Of a stretch of DNA of 40,577 nt, positions 7,507 to 15,884 are shown piece after piece (position 1 is the stretch's first letter; every line of letters starts with the position of its first letter). The position numbers and the translations under genes are program-made. This DNA is from an aff. Roholtiella sp. LEGE 12411. GTDB lineage: Bacteria > Cyanobacteriota > Cyanobacteriia > Cyanobacteriales > Nostocaceae. The notes below the pieces were generated by a model that saw nothing but the letters and a program-made list of their open reading frames with translations, had not been told where the DNA came from and ran no database searches. The DNA is taken from assembly GCF_015206995.1 (NCBI RefSeq), contig NZ_JADEXR010000049.1:1-40577 (forward strand). The letters run 5' to 3'.

Positions 7507-8157
7507 TTACCGCTGAACCCGCAAAAATCTGTAAACTTCGGTGAGATAACTTTCCCAAGTTCTCGTTGTAAATTGCAACGTTTCCGCACTGGGTACAAAG
7601 TCTTCAATCCGTAAACCACGTGTCCGAATATCTTGAGGATTTCCTTGCAACAAGTAGGGAGGCACTTTCATCTGAGAAAGGATGCTATCTCCTAATACAT
7701 CTGAGATGCTTGCTGTAGTGGTTTGTTGACCTAATGCCACGAGTGTCCCCGATGTAGGTGTAGCAATTGCGTAGTTATCACCTGCCATTGTTACTAGAGG
7801 TGCCCTATACAAAAAGTAGGCGACAGCTGGTGTACTTGCCAACAGTAAAATTGTTAGCGCCCAACCTACTAAGTAACCTCCTGGTTTATCTATTCCTCCT
7901 CCTTTAATCCTCTGAGCAGCAAAAATCATCAGCAAAACAGAGGCTCCTAAAGGCTTGAGCGGGAAAGATACCATCTTCCACAACGACGCCACAGCTGGTT
8001 CATTGGGGTTGATAAACGACAGAGCTACGACTATCAACAGAATAACTAAAACTAATCGTCCTACAAAAGTTCCGGAAGGATAGAATCTCTGGAACAGAGA
8101 GTATACGATAGTGCCAATAAGCAGCCACAGCAATACCCGGCTTAGCAGTAAAAACAT
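7507..8157 (-). CDS. Multi-pass membrane protein of unknown function
   Basis: A 216-residue protein with about four membrane helices in the first 120 residues: LLLSRVLLWLLIGTIVYSLF, GRLVLVILLIVVALSFI, a segment around LGASVLLMIFAAQ and YLVGWALTILLLASTPAVAY. A hydrophilic C-terminal part of about 90 residues follows (ALGQQTTTASISDVLGDSIL and beyond). The N-terminal half resembles the membrane region in front of some cyanobacterial YdcF/ElyC-type proteins, but the DUF218 catalytic domain is not there, so no function is assigned. It lies 119 bases upstream of the ABC exporter on the same strand and could be co-transcribed with it. Confidence 0.7.
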   Translation of the reverse strand: MFLLLSRVLLWLLIGTIVYSLFQRFYPSGTFVGRLVLVILLIVVALSFINPNEPAVASLWKMVSFPLKPLGASVLLMIFAAQRIKGGGIDKPGGYLVGWALTILLLASTPAVAYFLYRAPLVTMAGDNYAIATPTSGTLVALGQQTTTASISDVLGDSILSQMKVPPYLLQGNPQDIRTRGLRIEDFVPSAETLQFTTRTWESYLTEVYRFLRVQR

Positions 8158-8406
8158 AGATTAACTCTCGAATTTTCTGGTGCAGTCAGCCTAGAGCGTT
8201 CGGGAAGTGGACTTATTTTATCGTCAAACTGTAATCGCACCATTACCTGACTTAAAATACCTCTAACCTCACACCAAAAGACTACCGTCGTAGTGATTTT
8301 AGTGCAATTTTTTGATACTGCGTCCATTATTTGAAATTTTCCACATGAGTAATGTGGCACCAGTGAATTAAATTAATTGAGTATTATCAACTCAAAAGGA
8401 AAAACT

Positions 8407-9405
8407 ATGTCGTCTGGAAAGCCTACCATTCTAGTGACAGGGGGAGCTGGATATATTGGTTCCCATACAGTGCTTGCTCTCAAGCGAGCGGGTTATGACG
8501 TTCTTGTACTTGATAATTTGGTGTATGGACATCGGGACTTGGTAGAAAAGGTTTTACAGGTAGAACTGATAGTGGGTGATACAAGCGATCGCCCGCTGCT
8601 AGATCACCTATTCAAAACCCGCGATCTTGCCGCTGTGATGCACTTTTCTGCCTATGCCTACGTAGGAGAATCGGTTACTGATCCTGCCAAATACTACCGT
8701 AACAACGTTCTGGGTACTCTAACTCTGTTAGAAGCCATGCTCGCAGCCTCTGTGAAGAAATTTGTCTTTTCTTCTACTTGCGCCACTTATGGTGTGCCAG
8801 AATATGTGCCGATTCCAGAAAACCATCCCCAAAATCCGATCAATCCCTATGGCGCTACTAAGCTGATGGTGGAGCGGATTCTTTCTGATTTTGATGTTGC
8901 TTATGATTTTAAATCGGTGCGTTTCCGCTATTTTAATGCTGCTGGTGCTGATCCCAGTGGATTGCTGGGCGAGGATCATAATCCAGAAACCCATTTAATT
9001 CCCTTAGTACTGATGACAGCTTTAGGCAAACGGGATTCCATCTCGATTTTCGGCACTGATTACCCGACGCCTGATGGTACTTGTATTCGCGATTATATCC
9101 ACGTGAGTGACTTGGCAGACGCTCACGTTTTGGGATTGGAATATCTATTAAAAGGTGGCGAGAGTGAAATTTTCAATTTGGGCAATGGTAACGGCTTCTC
9201 TGTTAGAGAAGTAATTGCATCTGCCCAGATGGTTACAGGAGTTTCGATACCAGTAGAAGAACGCGATCGCCGTCCTGGCGATCCACCAACTCTCATCGGC
9301 TCTAGCGAAAAAGCTAGAACCATCCTCAACTGGCAACCTCAGTACCCATCCATCAAAGATATAGTCGCTCACGCATGGCAGTGGCATCAACAGCGACATC
9401 AGTAG
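8407..9405 (+). CDS. galE: UDP-glucose 4-epimerase GalE
   Basis: A 332-residue extended short-chain dehydrogenase that interconverts UDP-glucose and UDP-galactose in the cytosol, supplying galactose for polysaccharides and galactolipids. The NAD-binding motif TGGAGYIGS lies near the N-terminus; the catalytic elements FSSTCATYG (Ser/Thr) and YGATK (Tyr-x-x-x-Lys) follow; FNAAGADPSGLLGEDH and RDYIHVSDLA are typical GalE signatures. ATG 8407 is chosen because AAAAGGAAAAAC provides a good ribosome site just upstream; a TTG ten codons earlier would add an atypical tail. It is convergent with the gene ending at 9491; the 85-base gap is C/T-rich and repeat-like. Confidence 0.95.
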   Translation: MSSGKPTILVTGGAGYIGSHTVLALKRAGYDVLVLDNLVYGHRDLVEKVLQVELIVGDTSDRPLLDHLFKTRDLAAVMHFSAYAYVGESVTDPAKYYRNNVLGTLTLLEAMLAASVKKFVFSSTCATYGVPEYVPIPENHPQNPINPYGATKLMVERILSDFDVAYDFKSVRFRYFNAAGADPSGLLGEDHNPETHLIPLVLMTALGKRDSISIFGTDYPTPDGTCIRDYIHVSDLADAHVLGLEYLLKGGESEIFNLGNGNGFSVREVIASAQMVTGVSIPVEERDRRPGDPPTLIGSSEKARTILNWQPQYPSIKDIVAHAWQWHQQRHQ

Positions 9406-9490
9406 AGTCCTGCCTGAGTGCTGAGCTAAAAGACAGGAGTAGAGACGCAATTATACTCTTCCCCTGCTCTCTCTCTCCTGCACTCCTCCC

Positions 9491-10165
9491 CTACTCCCTA
9501 CGCCCTCTCATACTTTGCAGGACGACAAACAAGATACCGACAAATCCCAAAATGGGGAGGGCGATCGCTAAAAGTGGTAACTGTCTAGATTCACTTTGTG
9601 TTACACCGCTATTGACATCTTGCAAATCTTGTGAACTATTAGAAGTTCCAGCGGCTACGGTAACTTCAAATTGGAACTTAAAAGGTTTGAAACTTGCTCC
9701 AGAGACTGGTTTACCATTCAGTTGCAGCTGATAAATCCCTGGCTTGGGGAAGACAATTTCTGCACCTGGTATGCCTTGATACCGCTCAGCCGCCACAGGG
9801 TTCAAGGATGGCTCCAGTAGTGGCGGCTCTCCTGGTGCATAGGGTTGGGCATAAACAGCTAGCTGGCAATTACACTGTGCTAGGGGAATCACCCTTCCGC
9901 CTTTGCGGGTAAGCGCGAACCAGGCTTGTGTGGGTTCCCCAGCACGGGGATTATCATTTGGTTCAATGTGGAGAGTACCGCCGACATCTGCTGCTATTTT
10001 CACACTATGGGCAGAGGCGGCGTGAATATTAGTTATCGATATAACTAAGCAATTCAACAATAATAAATACTTTATTGTTCCTTGGTTATGCCTTTGCTTT
10101 TGACTCGTTAGATGTTTGTTGGTTGAGTTAGGAAAGTGTGGTTTACCGGGATTTTGGGGGGACAT
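9491..10165 (-). CDS. Periplasmic/membrane-anchored protein linked to a SafE-type transporter
   Basis: About 224 residues. After a hydrophilic start comes a signal or anchor segment (YLLLLNCLVISITNIHAASA), then an extracytoplasmic domain of about 140 residues (HSVKIAADVGGTLHIEPND, AWFALTRKGGRVIPL, QCNCQLAVYAQP, GIYQLQLNGKPV) and a C-terminal membrane helix (LPLLAIALPILGFVGILFVV). The layout suggests an Ig-like or metal-handling domain; the family is not recognised. Its start overlaps the end of the upstream transporter gene by 23 bases, which implies translational coupling and a shared job, perhaps in metal or thiol handling. The start could also be TTG at 10177. Confidence 0.75.
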   Translation of the reverse strand: MSPQNPGKPHFPNSTNKHLTSQKQRHNQGTIKYLLLLNCLVISITNIHAASAHSVKIAADVGGTLHIEPNDNPRAGEPTQAWFALTRKGGRVIPLAQCNCQLAVYAQPYAPGEPPLLEPSLNPVAAERYQGIPGAEIVFPKPGIYQLQLNGKPVSGASFKPFKFQFEVTVAAGTSNSSQDLQDVNSGVTQSESRQLPLLAIALPILGFVGILFVVLQSMRGRRE

Positions 10166-11366
10166 AAAACTTTTCAAGAGTTAATTTTGACCAAAACAAG
10201 CGCGAACGCACTAGCAACACACCAAGGGTGACAATTCCCATCAGCACTGCCGCTAATTTATTCCCCCAATGTGATTGTAAGGAACCCAAGTAATGGGAAC
10301 CAATTAGTACAGCATGAATGGCACTCAAGAGCAAAGCTGGCACACCCAATAGATGAATCTGTCGCCAACGCTTGCCCAAAGATTTCTGCAACGATTCCAA
10401 ACTTGTGAAAGCAGCGGGGGTCATTAATATTAATGCTACAGCACCCGCAGCCATGCCCCACTGAAACTCTGACGGTAAGAAAAAGAAAGCGGCAAAATTC
10501 CATTGCAATGAGTGTTCCAGCATGTGGGCGGTGTGAACCACAGAAAGTACAAAAGCTCCCACTCCCAGAGCGCGACGGTAACGCAGAGGCGACGCCCACA
10601 ACTTACTGATGGGGCGAGCGATTAGGGTCATTATTAAGCAGATCAATGCAGCGTGCCCGGTGTAGTCTACCATTGTGTCACCAGTTCGCAGCAAAGTAAT
10701 GAGGCCAATGGTGATAGTAACCCAGCCACCTAGCCGAAATAACTGACTACGCCTGTCTTTATTTACCAATGACGTAGAGACGCCTACACCTAACATAGTG
10801 GGCAAGGTTCCTAAGCCAAAAGCTAGCATAGTTGCTGCGCCCATCCACCAATTCCCGGTTTCTGCGGCTTTAATCTGGGCAGTATATAGAAACCCACAAG
10901 GCATCAAACCCCAAGTCATTCCCAAAAGTGCTGGCGTCCACCATCTAGTTTGTAAGGAAAGCTTGAGCATTCCTGCACTCAGGCGATTGTGTAAACTGCC
11001 CTGTAATAAGGGATGTAACACGGGAATACGTGGTAGTAGCTCAGGTTTAATTTGTCCTAACCCAAACCAAATCAGCATCACACCAGTGATAATTGCCATC
11101 CAACGGCGTAAATCGCTGCCAACACCCGCTAGCTGTCCACTTTCTACTAATACCGAACCTAGTGCCCCAATGCCAGCACCGACTAGAGCATAGCTCAACA
11201 TCCGCCCTAGGTTTAGCAGGGTGTGAAATTTAAATTGCTGTCGCCAATTGGGCGTTTTCTGCTGATGAGAAAGGGAAAACGCCACTGTTAGGGGGCCACA
11301 CATCCCAAAGCAATGTCCGAAACTGCCCAGGAACCCCAGGGTAATGATGAGCAATAAATCTAGCAT
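10143..11366 (-). CDS. Sulfite exporter TauE/SafE-like / UreH-type transmembrane transporter
   Basis: A 407-residue polytopic membrane protein with the DsbD_2/SafE (urease accessory UreH-like) signature GSFGHCFGMCGPLTVAFS in its first helix. A second motif, GLMPCGFLYTAQIKAAETGN, carries the characteristic PCG. The first 240 residues make the usual six-helix unit; the following about 160 residues add several more helices (GVGAFVLSVVHTAHMLEHSL, FLPSEFQWGMAAGAVALILM), longer than the core family. Relatives move nickel, cobalt or copper, or pass electrons; the substrate is uncertain. The downstream gene overlaps it and encodes an extracytoplasmic protein, and a small secreted protein gene lies upstream on the same strand, so the three may form one operon. 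Confidence 0.85.
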   Translation of the reverse strand: MLDLLLIITLGFLGSFGHCFGMCGPLTVAFSLSHQQKTPNWRQQFKFHTLLNLGRMLSYALVGAGIGALGSVLVESGQLAGVGSDLRRWMAIITGVMLIWFGLGQIKPELLPRIPVLHPLLQGSLHNRLSAGMLKLSLQTRWWTPALLGMTWGLMPCGFLYTAQIKAAETGNWWMGAATMLAFGLGTLPTMLGVGVSTSLVNKDRRSQLFRLGGWVTITIGLITLLRTGDTMVDYTGHAALICLIMTLIARPISKLWASPLRYRRALGVGAFVLSVVHTAHMLEHSLQWNFAAFFFLPSEFQWGMAAGAVALILMTPAAFTSLESLQKSLGKRWRQIHLLGVPALLLSAIHAVLIGSHYLGSLQSHWGNKLAAVLMGIVTLGVLLVRSRLFWSKLTLEKFYVPPKSR

Positions 11367-11540
11367 AGATAAAGTTCTTATACCAATTGGAGAAATGATT
11401 GCGATCGCGTTTTGGAAAGTTTATGTACGGAAGAAACTCTTACAAAGTCACCTCAGCTGATACTTTCCGCAAAATCCAAAATGGTATTAGTCCTGAGTCT
11501 TGAGAATAGTCTTGACTGCTCATAACTCAGAAATTTTTGA

Positions 11541-11744
11541 TTAATTCATGGCATGTTGCACGTGCAACTCCAGTGATGGCACAGGTTGAGCGGGAGTAAT
11601 TTCGATGATTTTGTGATTATTGACGCGATCGCCATCTAGAGTATCACTTCTAGCAATTGTCAAACTATTCCCTAGTATCGTGAGGAAAACTAATGCAGTC
11701 GATGCCAAGAAAAATTTTGGGAACATAGTAATTAACAGCAGCAT
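11541..11744 (-). CDS. Short secreted protein, possibly a truncated gene
   Basis: A 67-residue frame with a clear signal peptide (FFLASTALVFLTILGNSL) and only about 35 residues of mature sequence, ending VPSLELHVQHAMN. The mature part looks like the beginning of a longer periplasmic domain, and no continuation is seen in any frame of the next 150 bases, which are AT-rich with repeat-like DNA. The start may be ATG 11744 or the internal ATG at 11726. It lies 174 bases upstream of the SafE-type gene on the same strand. It is either a real small protein or the stub of a gene cut at its 3' end. Confidence 0.45.
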   Translation of the reverse strand: MLLLITMFPKFFLASTALVFLTILGNSLTIARSDTLDGDRVNNHKIIEITPAQPVPSLELHVQHAMN

Positions 11745-11871
11745 CTTTGTGCGGAACTTTAATTCAAGTTTTCGCTTCTGTCAAAAGACAAGCGGTCAAA
11801 CTTGCCTGTAGCGTGGCTTTTAGCAAAGAAGTTCGCGTTACCCTAAGTCTGGGAGACAGAAATAAATTCAC

Positions 11872-12954
11872 ATGAAAAAATGGATTTGGCTGATGCTATT
11901 GGTGTTGATAGCAGTTGCTGTAGTGGGTAGTAGGGGTACTGCCCTCAACGGGTTGTTTCAGCATCCCTCGCCTGAAATTGTTGAGAGCATTCCAGTAGAA
12001 ACAGCCCAACCACAGCCAGAGTTGCAGAAAGTGAAAATTGCCCCGCAAGTATCTGCGGGGCAATTGGTAGCTCACATCGAAAAGTTAAATTTTCAGCGTT
12101 ATACCATAGCAGAGCGATCGCGTACTCGCACTTATATTACAACTGAACTGAAAAAATTAGGCTGGAAACCCAAGCTAGAAAACTTCTCTGAAGGTGTTAA
12201 CATCTTTGCCGAACGCTTGGGGACAGACAAAGCAGCCGGAGCTATTCTTGTAGCAGCGCATTACGATACTGTTGCTTTATCTCATGGTGCTGATGATAAC
12301 GCCAGTGGTATGGCTGTGGTGTTGGAAGTTGCCCGACTTTTCGGTTCACGTCCAACGCCACGGACTTTGCAGTTAGCTTTTTTTGACAAAGAAGAAGCAG
12401 GACTTTTGGGTAGTAAAGCTTTTGTGAGCAAAGCGACACGCTTGCAAAATCTGCGTGGGGTAATTGTTATGGATATGGTGGGATATGCTTGCTACACTGC
12501 TGGATGTCAGCAGTATCCTGTTGGATTACCTGTTACTCCACCTAGTGACAAAGGCGATTTTTTAGCAGTAGTTGGTGATACCGAACATTTACCTTTGCTG
12601 AATGCTTTTCAAAACTCACAGATGAACCCTCCAACAGCTTTAAATAAGGAGGGATCAAATCTTCCACCAGTCCTAACATTGCCGATTCCTCTTAAAGGTT
12701 TGCTAGCACCTGATACTTTACGTAGTGACCATGCACCATTCTGGTATCAGGGAGTGGGTGCAGTACTGGTAACTGATACTGCCAATCTCCGTACTCCCCA
12801 CTACCATCAACCCAGCGATATCCCAGCTACCATAGAGCGATCGTTTTTTAAGGGAGCAGCCCAGATTGTGGTAAACGCTACTACCACATTGCTAGAACAG
12901 AGTAAGGTTTTGCAAACTCAACTATCAACCTTACCGAAGAGGGGAAAAGGGTAA
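11872..12954 (+). CDS. M28 family zinc aminopeptidase
   Basis: A 360-residue peptidase of the M28 (aminopeptidase Y/Iap) family that removes N-terminal residues from peptides using two zinc ions. An N-terminal signal anchor (IWLMLLVLIAVAVVGS) puts the enzyme outside the cytoplasm. Metal and catalytic residues can be followed: H130-x-D132 in AAHYDTV, the bridging aspartate in GADDNASG (141/142), EE at 175-176 in FDKEEAGLLG, D201 in MDMVGY and a late histidine in TPHYHQPSD. The set is complete, so it should be active. The start MKKWIWL fits a signal peptide. It is convergent with the hypothetical gene ending at 13000. Confidence 0.9.
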   Translation: MKKWIWLMLLVLIAVAVVGSRGTALNGLFQHPSPEIVESIPVETAQPQPELQKVKIAPQVSAGQLVAHIEKLNFQRYTIAERSRTRTYITTELKKLGWKPKLENFSEGVNIFAERLGTDKAAGAILVAAHYDTVALSHGADDNASGMAVVLEVARLFGSRPTPRTLQLAFFDKEEAGLLGSKAFVSKATRLQNLRGVIVMDMVGYACYTAGCQQYPVGLPVTPPSDKGDFLAVVGDTEHLPLLNAFQNSQMNPPTALNKEGSNLPPVLTLPIPLKGLLAPDTLRSDHAPFWYQGVGAVLVTDTANLRTPHYHQPSDIPATIERSFFKGAAQIVVNATTTLLEQSKVLQTQLSTLPKRGKG

Positions 12955-12955
12955 G

Positions 12956-12993
12956 GGTTAAAATAGGAAAAAGAATATTCTTCGCCTTTAACC
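12956..12993. terminator. Possible bidirectional hairpin between convergent genes
   Basis: GGTTAAA (12956-12962) pairs with TTTAACC (12987-12993); the loop contains the small palindrome AAGAATATTCTT. It lies between the stops at 12954 and 13000. No perfect T-run follows, so the call is tentative. Confidence 0.4.
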
Positions 12994-12999
12994 TTTTCC

Positions 13000-13455
13000 C
13001 TACCCCAATGGTATCTGACTACTCTTTGATCGAGGAAAAGTTAAAGTCCAGTTTTGTTTATCATTGAGTTGAAAGTACAAACCTTGGAGAATGAGCCGCA
13101 AAGCAATGCGAGTTCTAACAAAGTATCTCACTAGATGAGTTCCCGGTTCAGCAGAGATGTCATCAAAGTTCTGGCTGTAGCCAAATGGTCTTGAGCAGTG
13201 GTTACTAGCACCTTTAACTGTCAACACAAAAAATGGAGTTTGCTTATATTCATTGGGAACTATAAAAATACCATATACTTGATGTTTTCCATGCCAGGGT
13301 TGAACAACAACCTTAGTAGCTTGTACTTGGAATTTTTGGGTTTTTGATGCCCAAAAAGCCTCAGAGTTACAATCAGAATCATTGATGGGCCACCAAAGTG
13401 TAATAATACTCAGTGAAAGCAGTAAAATTAGAATAAAGGTGAATTGGTGACGCAT
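13000..13455 (-). CDS. Hypothetical protein with N-terminal anchor
   Basis: 151 residues. A signal anchor (FTFILILLLSLSIITLWW) is followed by about 125 residues predicted to lie outside the cytoplasm. The sequence shows alternating strand-like segments (QVQATKVVVQPWHGKHQVYG, FIVPNEYKQTPFFVLTVKG) and three cysteines, one just after the anchor, but I recognise no family. The starting ATG at 13455 precedes the anchor directly. It stands alone, convergent with the M28 peptidase gene, with a mobile-element-rich region upstream. Confidence 0.65.
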   Translation of the reverse strand: MRHQFTFILILLLSLSIITLWWPINDSDCNSEAFWASKTQKFQVQATKVVVQPWHGKHQVYGIFIVPNEYKQTPFFVLTVKGASNHCSRPFGYSQNFDDISAEPGTHLVRYFVRTRIALRLILQGLYFQLNDKQNWTLTFPRSKSSQIPLG

Positions 13456-14066
13456 AAAGCCAAGAAAAAGTATTGATCCGGCTGTTATTATTTAGTGAAC
13501 AATTGTATAGCAACAGCAGTAAAAGTATGTGCTATAAGCTATCACTACAAAAATTCCCACAGAGCAAAAAAAAGACATCGCCCACTTCGAGAACCTAATG
13601 ACAGTATTAAAGGATGTTTGAAAAGTCCGTTTTCATGTATCTTGACCATTAGAAATCACGCGCCACTTGCTACAAGTCGGGGAATCCTTGACGCTCGTTC
13701 GCCCTTGGCGTCTCCCCTTGGGAGAAGACTCGCTACCGCTTCTCTACGAGACGCTGCGCGAACGCTAACACCAACACAGTGGCTTGGCTACACGAGACAA
13801 AACTAGCCTCCGCAGGTTAACAAACCCTTGATTTGGTGTTAGTTCATGCAGGTAGAATTTGCTTGTGTAGTAGCGAATTATATTCGGCGAAAACTTTTAA
13901 AACATCCTCTTAAACCTAAATTATAATCAAGTGTTTTTTTGTGGTTTTAAACACCGTTTTTTGTAAAATTATAGACGTTTTCACCACTTTTTTTAGTCTA
14001 TATAAAAGTGTTCAAAGGTTTGTTTGACCACCTGCGTTTCAAGCCGCCTGTCATCTGATACCAAAT
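13456..14066. other. Gene-less region around a 300-bp MITE
   Basis: 13456-13606 is AT-rich without a credible gene. 13610-13909 is a small inverted-repeat element, described separately. 13913-14066 is T-rich, with several short hairpin-capable tracts and no open frame. The open frame across 13495-13806 is largely a translation of dispersed repeats. Confidence 0.6.
13610..13909. mobile_element. 300-bp MITE-like element with TTA target duplication
   Basis: The left end AAGGATGTTTGAAAAGT and right end ACTTTTAAAACATCCTC are imperfect inverted repeats of about 17 bp. Both ends are flanked by TTA (13607-13609 and 13910-13912), the 3-bp TNA-type duplication known for IS5-family (IS1031-group) transposition. 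No transposase gene is inside. The interior holds a copy of a dispersed repeat (TTCTCTACGAGACGCTGCGC at 13741-13760, related to 21217-21244) and an inverted pair CTAACACCAA/TTGGTGTTAG. It is best read as a non-autonomous derivative of an IS. Confidence 0.65.
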
Positions 14067-14924
14067 TTAAAACCGCTGTGTAGGAATGACATTCCTGATT
14101 CCGCTTTTAGTACTGACAGTATCACCTTTGTAACGGGGAATGATATGAATACTGGTATGCATAATATTTTGACCTGCTTCTCGATTAATATTCATTCCAA
14201 CATTAAAGCCATCAGGTTCAAATTCTGTTTTGAGAACTTCTTGTACCTTGTTCACCATAAACCAGCAAGCAGATTGTTCTTTAAATGGTAGTTCAAAATA
14301 ACTACCAACATGACGTTTAGGAATTACTAAAATATGTCCTTTACTTATAGGATAACCGTCGAAAATAGCATAAGCAGTGGCTGATTCAGTTAATAACTTT
14401 AACTTTTTATAAGGATTACAAAATATACAATTATTCAATGAATTGCGTTGGTGATTATAATGAATATACTCATAAAATTCCCGATTTTCATCTAAATAAA
14501 TTGAATGAAAAGGAAGCTTTACAATACATTGATACGTAGGCTTTTTGTGGACATAATGTTCCCTAAAACCTTCTTTCTTGATATCTCTTCTCACGATATA
14601 ATAAGCTTTGCCACCTGGTTTTAATAAGTGCGACACTTCCATAAGAACATTAGCTTGTTCTTCAGGCAATAAAACATTTAAAACATAAAAGCAAATTATT
14701 GTATCGAACTTATCATGAGGATAATCCGGAAAATAATAAGGATCATAACCTGTAATATCACAACCTTTTTGGCGCAATACTTTAACATCGTTACCAAAGC
14801 CACAACCAAAATCTAAAATTTTGCCTTGAAGCAAGTTTTGATTTAATAAAAACTTTGCAGGGAATGATAGGTAAGTTCTTTCAATTGCTGTGAGATGACT
14901 AAATTGATTTTTTTGCTGTTTCAT
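14067..14924 (-). CDS. Methyltransferase-HIT domain fusion protein
   Basis: A 285-residue fusion. Residues 1-150 form a class I SAM-dependent methyltransferase: ILDFGCGFGNDVKVL is the SAM-binding loop (37-51), GYDP the acidic loop (59-62), KFDTIICFYVLNVL and LKPGGKAYYIV later motifs. Residues 164-285 form a HIT (histidine triad) nucleotide-binding domain: CIFCNP carries zinc-type cysteines, and SKGHILVIPKRHV and AGQNIMHTSIHIIPRYKGD are typical. The triad reads H256-T-S258-I-H260, so the middle histidine, the nucleophile in active HIT hydrolases, is replaced by serine. The HIT part may thus bind but not hydrolyse nucleotides. Fusions of this layout are known from other genomes, but the substrate of the methyltransferase is unknown. 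It stands alone. Confidence 0.85.
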   Translation of the reverse strand: MKQQKNQFSHLTAIERTYLSFPAKFLLNQNLLQGKILDFGCGFGNDVKVLRQKGCDITGYDPYYFPDYPHDKFDTIICFYVLNVLLPEEQANVLMEVSHLLKPGGKAYYIVRRDIKKEGFREHYVHKKPTYQCIVKLPFHSIYLDENREFYEYIHYNHQRNSLNNCIFCNPYKKLKLLTESATAYAIFDGYPISKGHILVIPKRHVGSYFELPFKEQSACWFMVNKVQEVLKTEFEPDGFNVGMNINREAGQNIMHTSIHIIPRYKGDTVSTKSGIRNVIPTQRF

Positions 14925-15001
14925 GGAATTTCAATGCTGATGTCTCCTTGACTGATGTCAGGAGATCAGGGAGCAATTATTATTTACTGTTATTTTTTTA
15001 A

Positions 15002-15832
15002 TTACGCGATCGCATCAGGGTCAATATTTAGCTCACGTAACTTAGCTGCTAATATATCAGCGCGTTGGCGTTCTTGTTCAGCGCGTTGGTGTTCTTGTTC
15101 AGCGCGTTGGTGTTCTTGTTCAGCGCGTTGGCGTTCTTGTTCAGCGCGTTGGCGTTCTTGTTCAGCACGTTGGCGTTCTTGTTCAGCTTGTTCGCTGCTC
15201 CATAACAGCAAATTTTCTTCTCTGTCCCACCACCGCAGCCAATTCATAGTTTTGCACAATCTTTCACCTTGCCAATTTCCGAGAAATAACTCTAACTCAG
15301 GAATCCAAAAACGTCCATTAACATCTGCTTGCTGCAAATTATATTGTCCATTTTGCAAGCAGCGCACTTCTAAACTGGGTTCGTAGGGATCGTAGGTTAC
15401 GTAGGTTGGAACCTTGAGAATCTGCTCATAAAAATAGAGCTTACCGTAGGGTGGACTTGAGCGGACTGATAATTCTCCACCCTCGGTGTCTGATAGAAAT
15501 TCCATCACCACAGCCACAGCAGCGCCTTCTAAATTCGGGGTATAACTGCGACGAATCACATCGGCGGCTACAGGCTGCACTTGAGGGACGTAAAGCCAGT
15601 CTGGTGCTTTGACGACAATTTTTTTGTTGACTGTGGCTACGAGTCCAAAATTAGAGCCAATCAGCATCTGAGGTTGGATGCGTCCTGAGCTTCCCAAAGC
15701 ATCGGTAAGCGCCGCAGCAAGAGATGGTTGCTGAATATTTTCCACTGGATCGTCAGGTAAAATGAAGTCGGCTGGAAGTGGCTCCCAAGTAACAGTTGGT
15801 TCTTTTTGGATCGGGTGAACTTGTAGAACCAT
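15002..15832 (-). CDS. Uma2 family (DUF820) nuclease-fold protein with heptad tail
   Basis: 276 residues. Residues 1-205 form the Uma2/DUF820 restriction-endonuclease-like domain (PDWLYVPQVQPVAADVIRRS, AVVMEFLSDTEGGELSVR, KLYFYEQILKVPTYVTYDP), a family greatly expanded in cyanobacteria and of largely unknown role. Residues 214-258 are six copies of AEQE(R/H)QR, a charged coiled coil encoded by a perfect 21-bp tandem repeat. The C-terminal ADILAAKLRELNIDPDAIA is a conserved ending in this subgroup. The repeat number likely varies between strains. The gene stands between the methyltransferase-HIT gene and panB, all on the minus strand with gaps of 50-80 bases or more. Confidence 0.85.
   Translation of the reverse strand: MVLQVHPIQKEPTVTWEPLPADFILPDDPVENIQQPSLAAALTDALGSSGRIQPQMLIGSNFGLVATVNKKIVVKAPDWLYVPQVQPVAADVIRRSYTPNLEGAAVAVVMEFLSDTEGGELSVRSSPPYGKLYFYEQILKVPTYVTYDPYEPSLEVRCLQNGQYNLQQADVNGRFWIPELELFLGNWQGERLCKTMNWLRWWDREENLLLWSSEQAEQERQRAEQERQRAEQERQRAEQEHQRAEQEHQRAEQERQRADILAAKLRELNIDPDAIA
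15061..15186. repeat. Six tandem 21-bp repeats inside a coding region
   Basis: Six units of CGCGTTGGCGTTCTTGTTCAG with single-base variants (GGTG for GGCG in units 2 and 3, CACG in unit 6). The unit length of 21 keeps the frame and gives the AEQERQR heptad of the Uma2-type protein. Confidence 0.95.
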
Positions 15833-15884
15833 AGAACTACTCCTAATATCAATTCACATTTAGAGAATGGCTTCTGATTATTTA

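Noticed and set aside
8142-8360. 72-codon minus-strand frame upstream of galE
   Set aside because: It overlaps the start of the membrane-protein gene, has no ribosome site or family, and lies in a divergent promoter region.
13495-13806. 103-codon open frame
   Set aside because: Most of it is the translation of dispersed repeat DNA inside a MITE (LASPLGRRLATASLRDAA-type sequence); no ribosome site or family.
15061-15186. Possible CRISPR array
   Set aside because: The 21-bp units are directly adjacent without spacers and are in frame within a protein gene.
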